A stretch of DNA of 64,000 nt. Source: AC-49 sp963766605. Lineage in GTDB: Bacteria > Actinomycetota > Thermoleophilia > Solirubrobacterales > Solirubrobacteraceae. The position numbers were made by a program, and so were the translations under genes. This document shows positions 34,320 to 43,300 of the stretch, piece by piece (within the stretch, counting starts at the first letter, position 1; every line of letters begins with the position of its first letter). The notes under the pieces are model-generated. The model worked only from the letters and a program-made list of their open reading frames with translations, did not search any database and was not told the origin of the DNA. Where the stretch lies: NCBI GenBank assembly GCA_963766605.1, contig CAVYAT010000002.1, forward strand, positions 1-64,000. Reading direction: 5' to 3'.

Positions 34320-34703
34320 CGACGGGGCTGACCGCCCACGGCATCGGCGGCGGCCGACGCCCATCGCGTCGCCCACCTGCCGCCGGTGTCGATCCTGTTC
34401 GCCGCGTTCCTCGGCTACAACCCGGTCGGGCACCTGCTCGGCCCGCATGCGCTGGCCCACATCTCCGCGTCGAACCACGCCGTGCTGACCGGCCACACGT
34501 TCTTCCCGCAGCTGATCTCGGCGCCGTTTCGCACCGGGCTGCACGACGCGTTCGCGTTTGCGATCGTCGCGTGCCTGGTCGCCGCCGGCGCCTCGATGCT
34601 GCGCGGCCGCCCGTACGTGGACGACGAAGACGAGCCGGCCCAGGCCCGCACGCCCGGCGGCGTCGGGTCCCGGCCATCGCCGGTTACACCATCAAGAACC
34701 TGA
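34316..34703 (+). pseudogene. Displaced C-terminal part of the DHA2 transporter
   Basis: The segment begins MTTGLTAHGIG, shifts frame at about 34348-34351 and continues AADAHRVAHLPPVSILFAAF, then LGYNPVGHLLGPHALAHISA, ending in a last transmembrane helix DAFAFAIVACLVAAGASML before a polar tail. This is the usual end of DHA2 exporters. Two small indels (about 34315 and 34350) separate it from the main frame. It is either an assembly artefact or a truncated gene. Confidence 0.7.
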
Positions 34704-35088
34704 ACGGCATCGACGATCCCGACAAGAGGGATGGCGAACGCGTCGGGGGCTTCTGGTCGGCGTCGAGCGCGTAGCTCTCCATCTCCGACAACGTCCGCAG
34801 TGTCACGGCGAACTCGCAGGCGTCCAGCAGCTCGTCGTCGGCGAGTAACCGGCGCGCTTGCGCGAACACCAGCTTGAGGAACTCGGCGCGCATCTCGCGC
34901 GACGCGGCCGGCGTCGGGAAGCCGGGGCACCAGCCCCGCGGGCGCGGGCTGAGCTCCATCGCCAGCCGCAGCCGCATCCGCCGCACGGCGCGGGCCGCCT
35001 CGCCGGCGTCGGGCGCCAGGCTGGCGGTCGCGCTCATTCGCACCGCCCACGCCTCCAGCAGGGCGTCGATATCGATCGTTGGGACCAT
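34684..35088 (-). CDS. Hypothetical protein
   Basis: The product has 134 residues and is mainly helical: MVPTIDIDALLEAWAVRMSA, ARAVRRMRLRLAMELSPRPR, REMRAEFLKLVFAQARRLLA and CEFAVTLRTLSEMESYALDA. No signal peptide, membrane helix or known motif. The ATG at 35088 is preferred to 35154, which would overlap the divergent gene. The last 20 bases overlap the displaced end of the DHA2 gene. I do not recognise a family; a small regulatory or structural protein is possible. The clean alpha-helical pattern supports a real gene. Confidence 0.55.
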   Translation of the reverse strand: MVPTIDIDALLEAWAVRMSATASLAPDAGEAARAVRRMRLRLAMELSPRPRGWCPGFPTPAASREMRAEFLKLVFAQARRLLADDELLDACEFAVTLRTLSEMESYALDADQKPPTRSPSLLSGSSMPFRFLMV

Positions 35089-35147
35089 GTGCAGCGATGA
35101 CGCCGCGTCCGTGCATTGCATTGCATGGCCGTCGTAGGGTGTGTCGC

Positions 35148-35654
35148 ATGTCACGCTGGCATCGCCCGATGCGGCTGGCCGCGGTCGTGGCGCTCGCAGC
35201 CCTCGGCGCCTCCGCCGCCCTCGGCGCGCCGAGCCACCCGCCCCTGATCAGCGCGCACGGGCTCGGGCCGTTGATGCTCGGACGTACGTACGCATCGCTG
35301 CGCACTGCGGGGCTCGTCGATGCTTCGTTTCCCGGCTGCCCGACCGCCCCCCACACGACGTTCGCCATCGCACACCACCCCGACGCCAACGTCACGTTTG
35401 ACCCCAAGCACCGCCTGAGCTTCATCGTCGGCGTCTCGCCGGGCCTGACGAGCCGGCATGTCGGCATCGGCTCGACCGTCGCCCAGTTGCGCGCGGCCTA
35501 TCCTCGCGCCCGCTACAAGGCGGGGCAGATCCCGACGCTCCAGGTCAAGACGGCCGGTGGGCGCAACGCGTTCGAGTTCGAGTTCATCAAGGGCCGCGCA
35601 CGCGAGTTCAACATTCCCGGGCCGGGGTACTGCCCGCCCGCGGCCAAGCACTAG
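35148..35654 (+). CDS. Secreted hypothetical protein
   Basis: The product has 168 residues. A clear signal peptide (MRLAAVVALAALGASAALGA) precedes a domain with GLGPLMLGRTYASLRTAGLV and RHVGIGSTVAQLRAAYPRAR. These two helix-turn segments resemble the repeats of small secreted BLIP/SmpA-like folds. Two cysteines (one in FPGCPTAPH, one in GPGYCPPAA) may pair. The ATG at 35148 starts the signal sequence. It is probably extracytoplasmic, and its function is unknown. It is divergent from the hypothetical gene at 34684-35088 and convergent with the EamA gene, ten bases away. Confidence 0.72.
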   Translation: MSRWHRPMRLAAVVALAALGASAALGAPSHPPLISAHGLGPLMLGRTYASLRTAGLVDASFPGCPTAPHTTFAIAHHPDANVTFDPKHRLSFIVGVSPGLTSRHVGIGSTVAQLRAAYPRARYKAGQIPTLQVKTAGGRNAFEFEFIKGRAREFNIPGPGYCPPAAKH

Positions 35655-35664
35655 CCCGCTCGCG

Positions 35665-36564
35665 TCAGGCGTGGGTCGCGGCGGCGGCTTCGAGCTCCGG
35701 CGCCTCGCGGGTGCCCGACGTCGCGATCCACGAGCCGGTGAGAATCGCGGCGAGCCCGATCAGCGCCCCGGGGCCCGGGTGCTCGCCGAGGATCGCCGTT
35801 CCCAGTGCCACGGCCACCACCGGGTTGATGTACGTGATGACCGACGCGCGCGACGGACCGACCTCGAGGATCAGGACGGTGAACACGACGAACGCCAGCG
35901 CCGTGCAGACGACGGCCAGCCCGATCGTCGCGCCGAGCGCGCTCGCCGTCGGCGAGTGCGGCGTGCTCAGCGCGGCGAGCGGAGCGAGCACGAGGGCGGC
36001 GACCGCGAGACTCGCGCCCATCGTCGCCCGCGGGTCGGCCGTGCCGAGGTGGCGGTCGAGGATCAGCGGCCCGGTGGCGTAGCCCAGCGCGGTGACCATG
36101 ACCGCGGCGGCGCCGACCAGCTCGCGCGTGCTGCCCGCGACATCGATCCCGACCAACGCGACGACGCCGGCCAGCCCGAGCAGCAGCCCGGCCAGGCGCC
36201 GGCCGGTGACGCGCTCCGACGGCGCGTAGCGGATCGCCAGCCCGGCGATGATCAGCGGCACGGTGGCGATCAGGATCGCGGCCAGCGACGAGCTGACGCG
36301 GGTCTCGCCGAACGCCAGCATGGGAAACGGGATCGCCATCTCGCAGATCCCGTAGATGACGATCCACCGCCCGCGCCCGCGTAGGCCGTGTAGCGCCCCG
36401 GCGCGCCACGCCAGCACGAGCAGGATCGCCGCCGCGATCGTCACCCGCGTCCATGCCAGCGCCAGCGGCGTGAAGCCGCCGTCGACGGCGACCTTGATCA
36501 GGAGGTACGGGATCCCCCAGACGACGGCCATCGTGGCGAAGGCGACGCGGCCGCGTGAACTCAT
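35665..36564 (-). CDS. EamA/DMT family transporter (RhaT-like)
   Basis: The product has 299 residues with ten transmembrane helices in two EamA repeats of five: repeat one starts ATMAVVWGIPYLLIKVAVDG and repeat two starts near LVGAAAVMVTALGYATGPLI. The conserved end-of-repeat pattern SRASVITYINPVVAVALGTA, followed by GEHPGPGALIGLAAILTGSW, is clear. Family members export amino acids or other metabolites. No neighbour gives the substrate. It is divergent from the DUF427 gene at 36627 across a 62-base gap. Confidence 0.9.
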   Translation of the reverse strand: MSSRGRVAFATMAVVWGIPYLLIKVAVDGGFTPLALAWTRVTIAAAILLVLAWRAGALHGLRGRGRWIVIYGICEMAIPFPMLAFGETRVSSSLAAILIATVPLIIAGLAIRYAPSERVTGRRLAGLLLGLAGVVALVGIDVAGSTRELVGAAAVMVTALGYATGPLILDRHLGTADPRATMGASLAVAALVLAPLAALSTPHSPTASALGATIGLAVVCTALAFVVFTVLILEVGPSRASVITYINPVVAVALGTAILGEHPGPGALIGLAAILTGSWIATSGTREAPELEAAAATHA

Positions 36565-36626
36565 CGCCGTGATGGTAGATGCGCGGCCCTGCGGGCCCAG
36601 GTCGCCGGTTCGCTAGACCTTGGGGC

Positions 36627-37418
36627 ATGTCACTCTCCACCGGAACCGGTCCACTGACCGGCAGCCCTGCCGGTCAGTTCAACTTCGACCTCGGCGCGGC
36701 GTCGCCCGCGCACCGCATCTATCTTGCCGCCGACCCGCGGCGCATCCGTGCGCTCGTGCGCGATGTCGTCGTGCTCGACTCGACGCGCGCCCACCTGCTC
36801 TATGAGACCGGCATCGGCCCGCGCGTCTACGCCCCGCTGGCCGACTACGACCAGGAACTGCTGACGCCGACCGACACGACGTCGCACTGCCCGTTCAAGG
36901 GCGACGCGTCGTATTGGACGATCTCCGTCGGCGACGAGGTCCGCGAGGACGCGCTGTGGGCCTACCGCGACCCGCTGCCCGAGGCGGCGTGGCTGGACGG
37001 GCTCGGCGCGCTGTACCCCAGCAAGGTCGATGGCTGGGTTGTCGAGGAGGACCGTGTGTTCGCCCACCTGCGCGATCCGTTTCACCGTGTCGACGTCCAT
37101 GAGAGCTCGCGGCCGGTTGTCGTGACGATCGGCGGCCGCGAGATCGCACGCGCGCAGCGCCCGACGCTCGTGTTCGAAACCGGGCTGCCGGTCCGCGCCT
37201 ACATCTCGCGCCTGGACATCGAGCCGGGCGCGGTCACGGCCGGCTCGGGCAAGCGCACGGTCTGCCCGTACAAGGGGCAGGCTGACTACTGGACCGTCGC
37301 CGGCGTGACCGACGCGGCGTGGAGCTACGAGGCGCCGCTGCCCGAGGCGGTCCGCGCTCAGGGTCTGTTGAGCTTTGATGCCGGTGTCGAGGGTGTAGAG
37401 GTGGTGATCGCCGGCTAG
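36627..37418 (+). CDS. Tandem DUF427 protein
   Basis: The product has 263 residues and contains two DUF427 domains. Each has the core C-P-(F/Y)-K-G: TTSHCPFKGDASYWTISVGD in the first and KRTVCPYKGQADYWTVAGVT in the second. Each core is followed by an aromatic segment (ALWAYRDPLPEAAWLDG; AWSYEAPLPEAVRAQG). DUF427 is a small beta fold of unclear biochemical role, possibly a nucleotidyl or ligand-binding module. The ATG at 36627 follows TGGGG and precedes the domain. It is convergent with the DNA methyltransferase gene, 98 bases apart. Confidence 0.88.
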   Translation: MSLSTGTGPLTGSPAGQFNFDLGAASPAHRIYLAADPRRIRALVRDVVVLDSTRAHLLYETGIGPRVYAPLADYDQELLTPTDTTSHCPFKGDASYWTISVGDEVREDALWAYRDPLPEAAWLDGLGALYPSKVDGWVVEEDRVFAHLRDPFHRVDVHESSRPVVVTIGGREIARAQRPTLVFETGLPVRAYISRLDIEPGAVTAGSGKRTVCPYKGQADYWTVAGVTDAAWSYEAPLPEAVRAQGLLSFDAGVEGVEVVIAG

Positions 37419-37516
37419 GAGTCCAGGCCGGCCTGCGCCGATCAGCCGCCTGTGGAAGCGCGAGCTCCACTGTCCGTCAGACGCGAGGTGTGGGTGACGG
37501 CCGAGATGGAGAAGCG

Positions 37517-38287
37517 TCAGGCGGCGAGACGGCGAGCGGCGACCCCGACGGCGTCGGCGCTCTCGTCGATCAGGACGAAGCGCCGGTCGAGCCCGCGGGC
37601 GACCGCGCCGAGCGTCCCCGATCCGGCGAACGGGTCCAGGCACCAGCCGCCGGGCTTCGAGGACGCGGCGACCATGCGGCGGACGATGCCCTCCGGCTTC
37701 TGGGTCGGGTAGCCGGTCTTCTCGGCGCTCATCGTGGGCACGATCGTGTGCCACCAGACGGAGGTCGGGCGCTTGCCCCGTGCCGCCTTCTCTGGGCCGA
37801 CGAGGCCGGGCGCCATGTACGGCTCGCGGTCGACCTCGGCGTCGTCGAAGTGGTAGGCGGCCGGGTCCTTGACGTAGACGAGGATCGTGTCGTGCTTGGG
37901 GGGCCAGCGGCGCTTGGGCTTGCCCCCGTAGTCGTAGGCCCAGATCAGCTCGTTGAGGAAGCAGTCGCGGCCGAACAGGTCGTCGAGCGCGACCTTGACG
38001 TAGTGGACCTCGCGCTGGTCGAGGTGGACGTAGAGCGTCCCGTGGGCGGCGAGGGCATCGCGCACGGCGGCCAGCCGCGGCAGCAGGAAGCCGAGGTAGT
38101 CGTCGGTCGTGTCGCCATAGGACAGCTCCGCGCGCCGCTGCTCGCGCCCCGTATTGAACGGCGGATCGGCGTACGCCATGTCAAAGGCCCCGGCCGGCAG
38201 TCGCGCCAGCGCGTCGGCGTTGTCCGCGAGCACCAGGAGATCGTCATCGAGCTCCAATCGCGCCGGCAGCTCCTCGATCACCCTCAC
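37517..38287 (-). CDS. Site-specific DNA methyltransferase, beta class (N4-cytosine/N6-adenine), orphan
   Basis: The product has 256 residues. The catalytic motif IV is MAYADPPFNTGREQ near residue 43, and the SAM-binding motif I DPFAGSGTLGAVARG is near the C-terminus, an order that defines the beta class. HGTLYVHLDQREVHYVKVAL and KTGYPTQKPEGIVRRMV are further family landmarks. It would methylate adenine N6 or cytosine N4 at an unknown site. No restriction endonuclease is adjacent, so a regulatory or housekeeping role is possible. GTG 38287 is used; GTG 38281 is an alternative. It is divergent from the transglycosylase. Confidence 0.88.
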   Translation of the reverse strand: MRVIEELPARLELDDDLLVLADNADALARLPAGAFDMAYADPPFNTGREQRRAELSYGDTTDDYLGFLLPRLAAVRDALAAHGTLYVHLDQREVHYVKVALDDLFGRDCFLNELIWAYDYGGKPKRRWPPKHDTILVYVKDPAAYHFDDAEVDREPYMAPGLVGPEKAARGKRPTSVWWHTIVPTMSAEKTGYPTQKPEGIVRRMVAASSKPGGWCLDPFAGSGTLGAVARGLDRRFVLIDESADAVGVAARRLAA

Positions 38288-38414
38288 GCGCCGCAATCCT
38301 GCCACCCCGCCCGGCGCAATCCCTCCGCAAACCGCGCGCCACCCGCCACAACTGTTGGACCCCTGTGGCCGTGTGGTGGCGTTTGGCGTGGGGTGTTGCG
38401 GATACGTTGGGGAA

Positions 38415-39875
38415 GTGCGGCGTGTTCTGCTCATTGGCGGCGCGGCGGCGATTGTCATCGTGCTCGCACTGGTGCTGCTGTTCGAGAGCAGCGGTTCGAC
38501 CCCACCCGTGCGGCGGCTGATCCCGGCCGCTGGGAACGGGATTGCCAGCTACGACCCGTATGGCTATACGCCGTCCCAACGGCTGCTGTTCCAGCAGCGC
38601 GCCGCCGCCGGGGTCGCCCATCTGCTCTACGCCCACTCCCCGGGCGGCGTGATCGCGACCGCCCAGCGCGTCAACGCGCTGCGACCGATGATCGAGAAGG
38701 CAGCCAAGGCCGGGAACATCGACCCCGACCTGCTCGAGGCGCTCGTCTACCTCGAAAGCGGCGGACTGCCCGCCGTCCAGGCGACCCCGTCGCTACAGGG
38801 AGCGGTCGGGCTGACGCAGATCCTCGCCCAGACGGCGACCGGGCTGCTCGGCATGCACGTCGACCTCAAGGCTTCGGCGCGGCTCACCCGCCAGATCGCG
38901 CGCACGCGATCCCCAGCGCGCCGCCGGCGGCTGTTCGCCCAGCGCCAGCGCGCCGACGAGCGCTTCGACCCCGTCAAGTCGCTCGCCGCGACCGTCCGCT
39001 ACCTCAACTTCGCCCGCTCCAAGCTCGGTAACCGCGACGACCTCGCGATCGAGAGCTACCACATGGGCGTGGGCAACCTCCAGAACGCGCTCGCCGCCTA
39101 CGACGAGGGCAACGTGCCCTACGCGCAGCTGTACTTCGACTCAAGCCCGCTGCGCCACGCCAAGGCATGGAACATCATCTCGTCGCTCGGCGACCAGTCC
39201 TCGACCTACCTGTGGAAGGTGCTGGCGGCCAAGGCGATCATGACCCAGTGGCGCGCCGACCCCCAGCGGCTGTTCTCGCGGGCCGTGCTCCAGGTCGAGA
39301 AGAACTCGGCCGAGGACGTGCTCCACCGGCCGGCGACGACGACCGCCTTCGCCGACCCCAGGGCGCTGAAGCTCGCCGAGCAGCAGGGGCTCATCCAGCC
39401 GCTACGCCCGGCGCTGCTGGCCCGCCACGGGCTGGCGATCGACCCGGGCATGGGCGAGCTCGCGCGCAAGGTCCATGCGGCGCCGGCGCTGTATCGCGGC
39501 CTGCGTCCCGAGGCGCTCGCGCTCGCCCTCTATCTCGGCACCGGCGTCCAGGAGATCTCCGGCACCGCGCCGCTCGTCATGACCAGCTCGGTCCGCGACA
39601 AGGACTACCAGCAGGTCCTGGCGGCCGAGGACATCGAGGCGACCCACGCGTTCTCCCAGCACACCGCCGGCTACGCGTTCGACATCTCACGCGACTACCG
39701 CTCGCGCAAACAGGCCGAGGCGTTCCAGTTCATGCTCGACCGACTGACCGAGCTGAACCTGATCGCCTGGGTTCGCGAGCCCGGCGCGATCCACGTCACG
39801 GTGTCGAGCGCCGCGCGAGCGCTGGTGCCGATCATCGGGCTGCGGGCGCAGCAGATCAGTCGAGCAATTCCCTGA
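38415..39875 (+). CDS. Membrane-anchored lytic transglycosylase with C-terminal DUF5715-like domain
   Basis: The product has 486 residues. A short start and one helix (residues 4-23) anchor it. The SLT domain holds the catalytic Glu114 in ALVYLESGGLPAVQ, followed by LQGAVGLTQI and ESYHMGVGNLQNALAAYD. About 100 residues from the end, FSQHTAGYAFDISRDYRSRK and a final GAIHVTVSSAA match a DUF5715/M15-like domain with His and Asp that could bind zinc. It would cleave peptidoglycan glycan strands and perhaps the peptide outside the membrane. The GTG at 38415 lies just after GGGGA. It overlaps the convergent transketolase gene by 20 bases. Confidence 0.85.
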   Translation: MRRVLLIGGAAAIVIVLALVLLFESSGSTPPVRRLIPAAGNGIASYDPYGYTPSQRLLFQQRAAAGVAHLLYAHSPGGVIATAQRVNALRPMIEKAAKAGNIDPDLLEALVYLESGGLPAVQATPSLQGAVGLTQILAQTATGLLGMHVDLKASARLTRQIARTRSPARRRRLFAQRQRADERFDPVKSLAATVRYLNFARSKLGNRDDLAIESYHMGVGNLQNALAAYDEGNVPYAQLYFDSSPLRHAKAWNIISSLGDQSSTYLWKVLAAKAIMTQWRADPQRLFSRAVLQVEKNSAEDVLHRPATTTAFADPRALKLAEQQGLIQPLRPALLARHGLAIDPGMGELARKVHAAPALYRGLRPEALALALYLGTGVQEISGTAPLVMTSSVRDKDYQQVLAAEDIEATHAFSQHTAGYAFDISRDYRSRKQAEAFQFMLDRLTELNLIAWVREPGAIHVTVSSAARALVPIIGLRAQQISRAIP

Positions 39876-41847
39876 CCTTCGCGGCGACCGCATCCGGTGT
39901 GATGCCGAGCTTGTCGAGCACCTCCTGGCCCGGGGCCGAAGCGCCGAAACGGTCGATGGCGACGCTCGCGTCGACCCACTCGCCCCAGCCCATCGAGACG
40001 CCGGCCTCGACCGACACCGACGCCAGGCCGACCGGGAGCACCGACTCGCGGTAGTCGTCGTCCTGGGCGCGGAACAGCTCCCACGACGGCATCGACACAA
40101 CCCGGCAACCGATCCCGTCAGCCTCGAGCTGCTCGGCCGCAGCGACCGCCACCCACAGCTCGCCGCCGGTGCCGACGACGGCCGCGCGCTCCTCGGAGCC
40201 CTCCGAAGCGGGCCGCAGCACATACGCGCCGCGGGCCACCCCCTCGGCGCTCGCGCCCGCCTGCACCGGCAGATCCTGGCGCGACAGCGCCATCAGGGCC
40301 GGACCCTCGATGTCCGACAGGATCGTCTGCCACGCGTACGCCGTCTCGTTGGGGTCGCCCGGCCGCAGCACGACGAGCTCCGGGATCGCCCGCAGTGCCG
40401 CGAGGTGCTCGACCGGCTGGTGGGTCGGCCCGTCCTCGCCCAGCGCGACCGAGTCGTGCGTGTAGACCCAGGCCACGTCCAGTCCGCTCAGCGCGCTCAA
40501 CCGGATCGCCCCGCGCATGTAGTCGGTGAACTGCATGAACGTCGACCCGTACGGACGCACGATGCCGCCGTGCGCGCCCATCCCGTTGACGATCCCGCCC
40601 ATGCCGTGCTCGCGCACGCCGAAGAACACGTTGCGCCCCGACCGTTCCCGCGTGAAGCGCTGCTCGTCGCCGCCGGGGAACTCGGTCTTCGTCGACTCGC
40701 TGAGGTCGGCCGCACCGCCGACCATCGTCGGCACGTAGTCGGCGAACGCCGCCATCGACTTCTGCCCGGCGACGCGCGTCGCAAGCTTGTCCTTGCCCCA
40801 GTCGATCGCCGCCAGCGCCTCGGCCAGGCCGGGCAGCGGCTTGCCGGCCCACGCGGCGTCCCACTCCGTCGCGCGCGTCGCATCGGCCGCCCGCCACTCG
40901 TCAAAGCGCGCCGACCAGGCGGCGTGCGCCTCGCCACCGCGCGCCTTCTGGTCGAACGCGTCGTAGACGCCGTCGGGCACGAGGAAGTGCGCATCGGGAT
41001 CCCAGCCCAACGCCTCCTTGGTCAGCCGCACCTCGTCCTCGCCCAGCGCCGCGCCGTGAGCCTTTGACGTCCCCATCTTGTTGGGCGACGGGTAGCCGAT
41101 GATCGACTTGACCGGGATCAGCGACGGGCGGTCCTCGTGGCGCTGGGCCTCGGTGATCGCGGCGCCGATCGCCGTCAGGTCGTTGGCGTCGTGGACCGCG
41201 TTGACATGCCAGCCGTAGGCCTCGAAGCGCTGCGCGACGTTCTCGGTCTCGAACGACAGCGACGTCGGGCCGTCGAGCGAGATGTCGTTGTCGTCGTAGA
41301 GGTAGATCAGCCGCCCGAGCCCGAGGTGACCCGCCAGCGAGGCGGCCTCCGACGAGACGCCCTCCATCAGGTCGCCGTCGGACACGATCGCGTACGTGTG
41401 GTGGTCGACGACCTCGGGGCCGTAATGGTCGCGCAGGAAGCGCTCGGCGATCGCCATGCCGACGCCGTTGGCGAACCCCTGGCCCAGCGGCCCGGTCGTC
41501 ACCTCGACCCCCGGCGTCACGTGGACGAGGTCGCGCTCCGGATGCCCCGGCGTCAGCGAGCCCCACTGGCGAAAGCGCTTGATCTCGTCCATGGACAGTC
41601 CGTAGCCGGACAGGTGCAGGACGGCATAGAGCAGCATCGAGCCATGCCCGGCGCTGAGGACGAAGCGGTCGCGGTCAGGCCAATGCGGGTCGGCCGGGTC
41701 GTGGTGCATGACCCGCGTGAACAGGTCGTAGGCCACCGGCGCCATCGCCATCGGCATGCCCGGGTGCCCGCTGTTGGCCTTCTGGACCGCGTCCATGGCC
41801 AGCGTCCGGATGGTGTTGATACAGAGCTGATCGAGGTCCTCGGTCAT
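39856..41847 (-). CDS. tkt: Transketolase
   Basis: The product has 663 residues, the usual length. The thiamine diphosphate motif GDGDLMEGVSSEAASLAGHL lies near residue 155, and the N-terminal ANSGHPGMPMAMAPVAYDLF is diagnostic. The second half has FFGVREHGMGGIVNGMGAHG (catalytic Glu and His) and THDSVALGEDGPTHQPVEHL. It transfers two-carbon ketol units between sugar phosphates in the pentose phosphate pathway. Ribose-5-phosphate made by the ribokinase at 3719 would feed this enzyme, although the genes are far apart. The start is divergent from the pyrophosphatase gene across 17 bases. Confidence 0.97.
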   Translation of the reverse strand: MTEDLDQLCINTIRTLAMDAVQKANSGHPGMPMAMAPVAYDLFTRVMHHDPADPHWPDRDRFVLSAGHGSMLLYAVLHLSGYGLSMDEIKRFRQWGSLTPGHPERDLVHVTPGVEVTTGPLGQGFANGVGMAIAERFLRDHYGPEVVDHHTYAIVSDGDLMEGVSSEAASLAGHLGLGRLIYLYDDNDISLDGPTSLSFETENVAQRFEAYGWHVNAVHDANDLTAIGAAITEAQRHEDRPSLIPVKSIIGYPSPNKMGTSKAHGAALGEDEVRLTKEALGWDPDAHFLVPDGVYDAFDQKARGGEAHAAWSARFDEWRAADATRATEWDAAWAGKPLPGLAEALAAIDWGKDKLATRVAGQKSMAAFADYVPTMVGGAADLSESTKTEFPGGDEQRFTRERSGRNVFFGVREHGMGGIVNGMGAHGGIVRPYGSTFMQFTDYMRGAIRLSALSGLDVAWVYTHDSVALGEDGPTHQPVEHLAALRAIPELVVLRPGDPNETAYAWQTILSDIEGPALMALSRQDLPVQAGASAEGVARGAYVLRPASEGSEERAAVVGTGGELWVAVAAAEQLEADGIGCRVVSMPSWELFRAQDDDYRESVLPVGLASVSVEAGVSMGWGEWVDASVAIDRFGASAPGQEVLDKLGITPDAVAAKVRELLD

Positions 41848-41864
41848 AGGAGCGCGGATACTAC

Positions 41865-42422
41865 GTGTCGATGCCCGACCGTCAGCTTCATGTCCTGATC
41901 GAGATCCCCAAGGGTTCGCGGAACAAGTACGAATGGGACGAAGAGCTCAAAGCGATCAAGCTCGACCGGTTCCTGTTCAGTTCCGTCGTCTACCCGACCG
42001 ACTACGGCTTCATCCCCGAGACGCTGGCCGAGGACGGCGACGCGCTCGACGCGCTGGTCTGCGTGTCGGAGCCGACGTTCCCCGGCTGCGTGATCCACGT
42101 GAAGGTGATCGCCGTGCTGCGGATGCGCGACGACAAGGGGATCGACGACAAGGTCGTCTGCGTGCCGCTGCACGACCCGAACTGGAACACGATCGACTCA
42201 CTCGACGACCTCTCCCAGCAGCTGCGCGACGAGATCTCGCACTTCTTCTCGATCTACAAGCAGCCCGAGGGCAAGGCCGTGAAGGTCGACGGCTGGTACT
42301 CGCGTGAGGACGCGATGGCGGCGATCGAGGCCGCCCGCGAGCGCTACTTGGACTCGGTCAGCTCGGGTGCGGAGTCGCCGGGCTCGAGCCCGGGCTCCGA
42401 GCGCGACGCGCGCAGCTCGTAG
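41865..42422 (+). CDS. ppa: Inorganic pyrophosphatase (family I)
   Basis: The product has 185 residues. LHVLIEIPKGSRNKYEWDEE and VVYPTDYGFIPETLAEDGDA form the metal- and phosphate-binding sites. The signature reads EDGDALDALV, with alanine in place of the usual proline in DGDPLDALV; the three aspartates are kept. It hydrolyses pyrophosphate to drive biosynthesis. GTG 41865 or ATG 41871 could be the start. The C-terminal 26 residues (SSGAESPGSSPGS) exceed the core family length, and their coding sequence overlaps the convergent SDR gene by 79 bases. Confidence 0.95.
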   Translation: MSMPDRQLHVLIEIPKGSRNKYEWDEELKAIKLDRFLFSSVVYPTDYGFIPETLAEDGDALDALVCVSEPTFPGCVIHVKVIAVLRMRDDKGIDDKVVCVPLHDPNWNTIDSLDDLSQQLRDEISHFFSIYKQPEGKAVKVDGWYSREDAMAAIEAARERYLDSVSSGAESPGSSPGSERDARSS

Positions 42423-43237
42423 GCCGCGCGGGCGCCCTCGTCGACCTCGGCCAGCACGCGGTCGGCCTTCATCGCGCGGCTGAGGCTCTCCGCGACGCGT
42501 CGCGGCAGCAGGCCGGCGACCCGCGCCAGCCCCTTGACCGACTTCGGCACCCAGACGTCGACCGTCCCGTTGCGCAGTGCGTCGACGATCGCCTCGGCGA
42601 CGTCGGACGGCTCGAGCTGCTTGACGCCCGGGTTGCGCTGAAGGCCCGAGCCGAGCTCGGTGTTGACGACCGCCGGCAGCACGTAGCTGAGGCGGACGTT
42701 GACGCCGCGCAGGCGCATCTCGCCGCGCACCGCCTCGGTCAACCCGACGACTGCGTGCTTGGTCGCCGAGTACGTCGCCCCGCCCGGAGTGCCGAGCACC
42801 CCGGCCTGCGACGCGATGTTGACGATGTGGCCGTGGTTGCGTGGCTCCATCCGGGCCAGCGCGGCCTTGGTGCCGAAGATGACGCCGTGCAGGTTGATGT
42901 CGATCATCCGCTGGGCGGTCGCGTCGTCCTCTTCGGCGAACCAGCCGAGCTGCATGATCCCGGCGTTGTTGACGACGACGTCGAGCGGGCCGAGCTGCTC
43001 CTCGGCGGCGTCGAGAAACGCCTCGACCGACTCGTGGCGGGTGACGTCGACCGGGAGCGCGACCGCGCGGTCGCCGAGCTCTGCGGCGACCTCCTGGGCA
43101 GCGGCGAGGTCGAGGTCGCCGATCGCGACCTTCATCCCCTCGCGGACGAATGCGCGCGCCGTCTCGCGGCCGATGCCGCGGCCCGCCCCCGTGATCGCCG
43201 CGACGCGGCCGGTGATGATCGTGGGTGATTTCGCCAT
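42344..43237 (-). CDS. Short-chain dehydrogenase/reductase (SDR)
   Basis: The product has 297 residues. The NAD(P)-binding glycine motif is GAGRGIG (about residues 17-23), with the later DVVVNNAGIM. The catalytic Ser in NIASQAG and the YSATK motif are intact. A C-terminal extension of about 45 residues with KGLARVAGLLPRRVAESLSR is common in actinobacterial SDRs. Substrate unknown. Its 3' end overlaps the pyrophosphatase gene by 79 bases on the opposite strand. It is divergent from the DUF3105 gene. Confidence 0.92.
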   Translation of the reverse strand: MAKSPTIITGRVAAITGAGRGIGRETARAFVREGMKVAIGDLDLAAAQEVAAELGDRAVALPVDVTRHESVEAFLDAAEEQLGPLDVVVNNAGIMQLGWFAEEDDATAQRMIDINLHGVIFGTKAALARMEPRNHGHIVNIASQAGVLGTPGGATYSATKHAVVGLTEAVRGEMRLRGVNVRLSYVLPAVVNTELGSGLQRNPGVKQLEPSDVAEAIVDALRNGTVDVWVPKSVKGLARVAGLLPRRVAESLSRAMKADRVLAEVDEGARAAYELRASRSEPGLEPGDSAPELTESK

Positions 43238-43300
43238 CGGCGGCGCAGGTTACCGTGGGCGGCGCGCGACGACGACGGCTGACGCTACGCTTCGCGACCG

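Noticed and set aside
35115..35126. GCATTGCATTGC tandem repeat near divergent starts
   Set aside because: Two to three copies of a five-base unit are too short to support a regulatory repeat.
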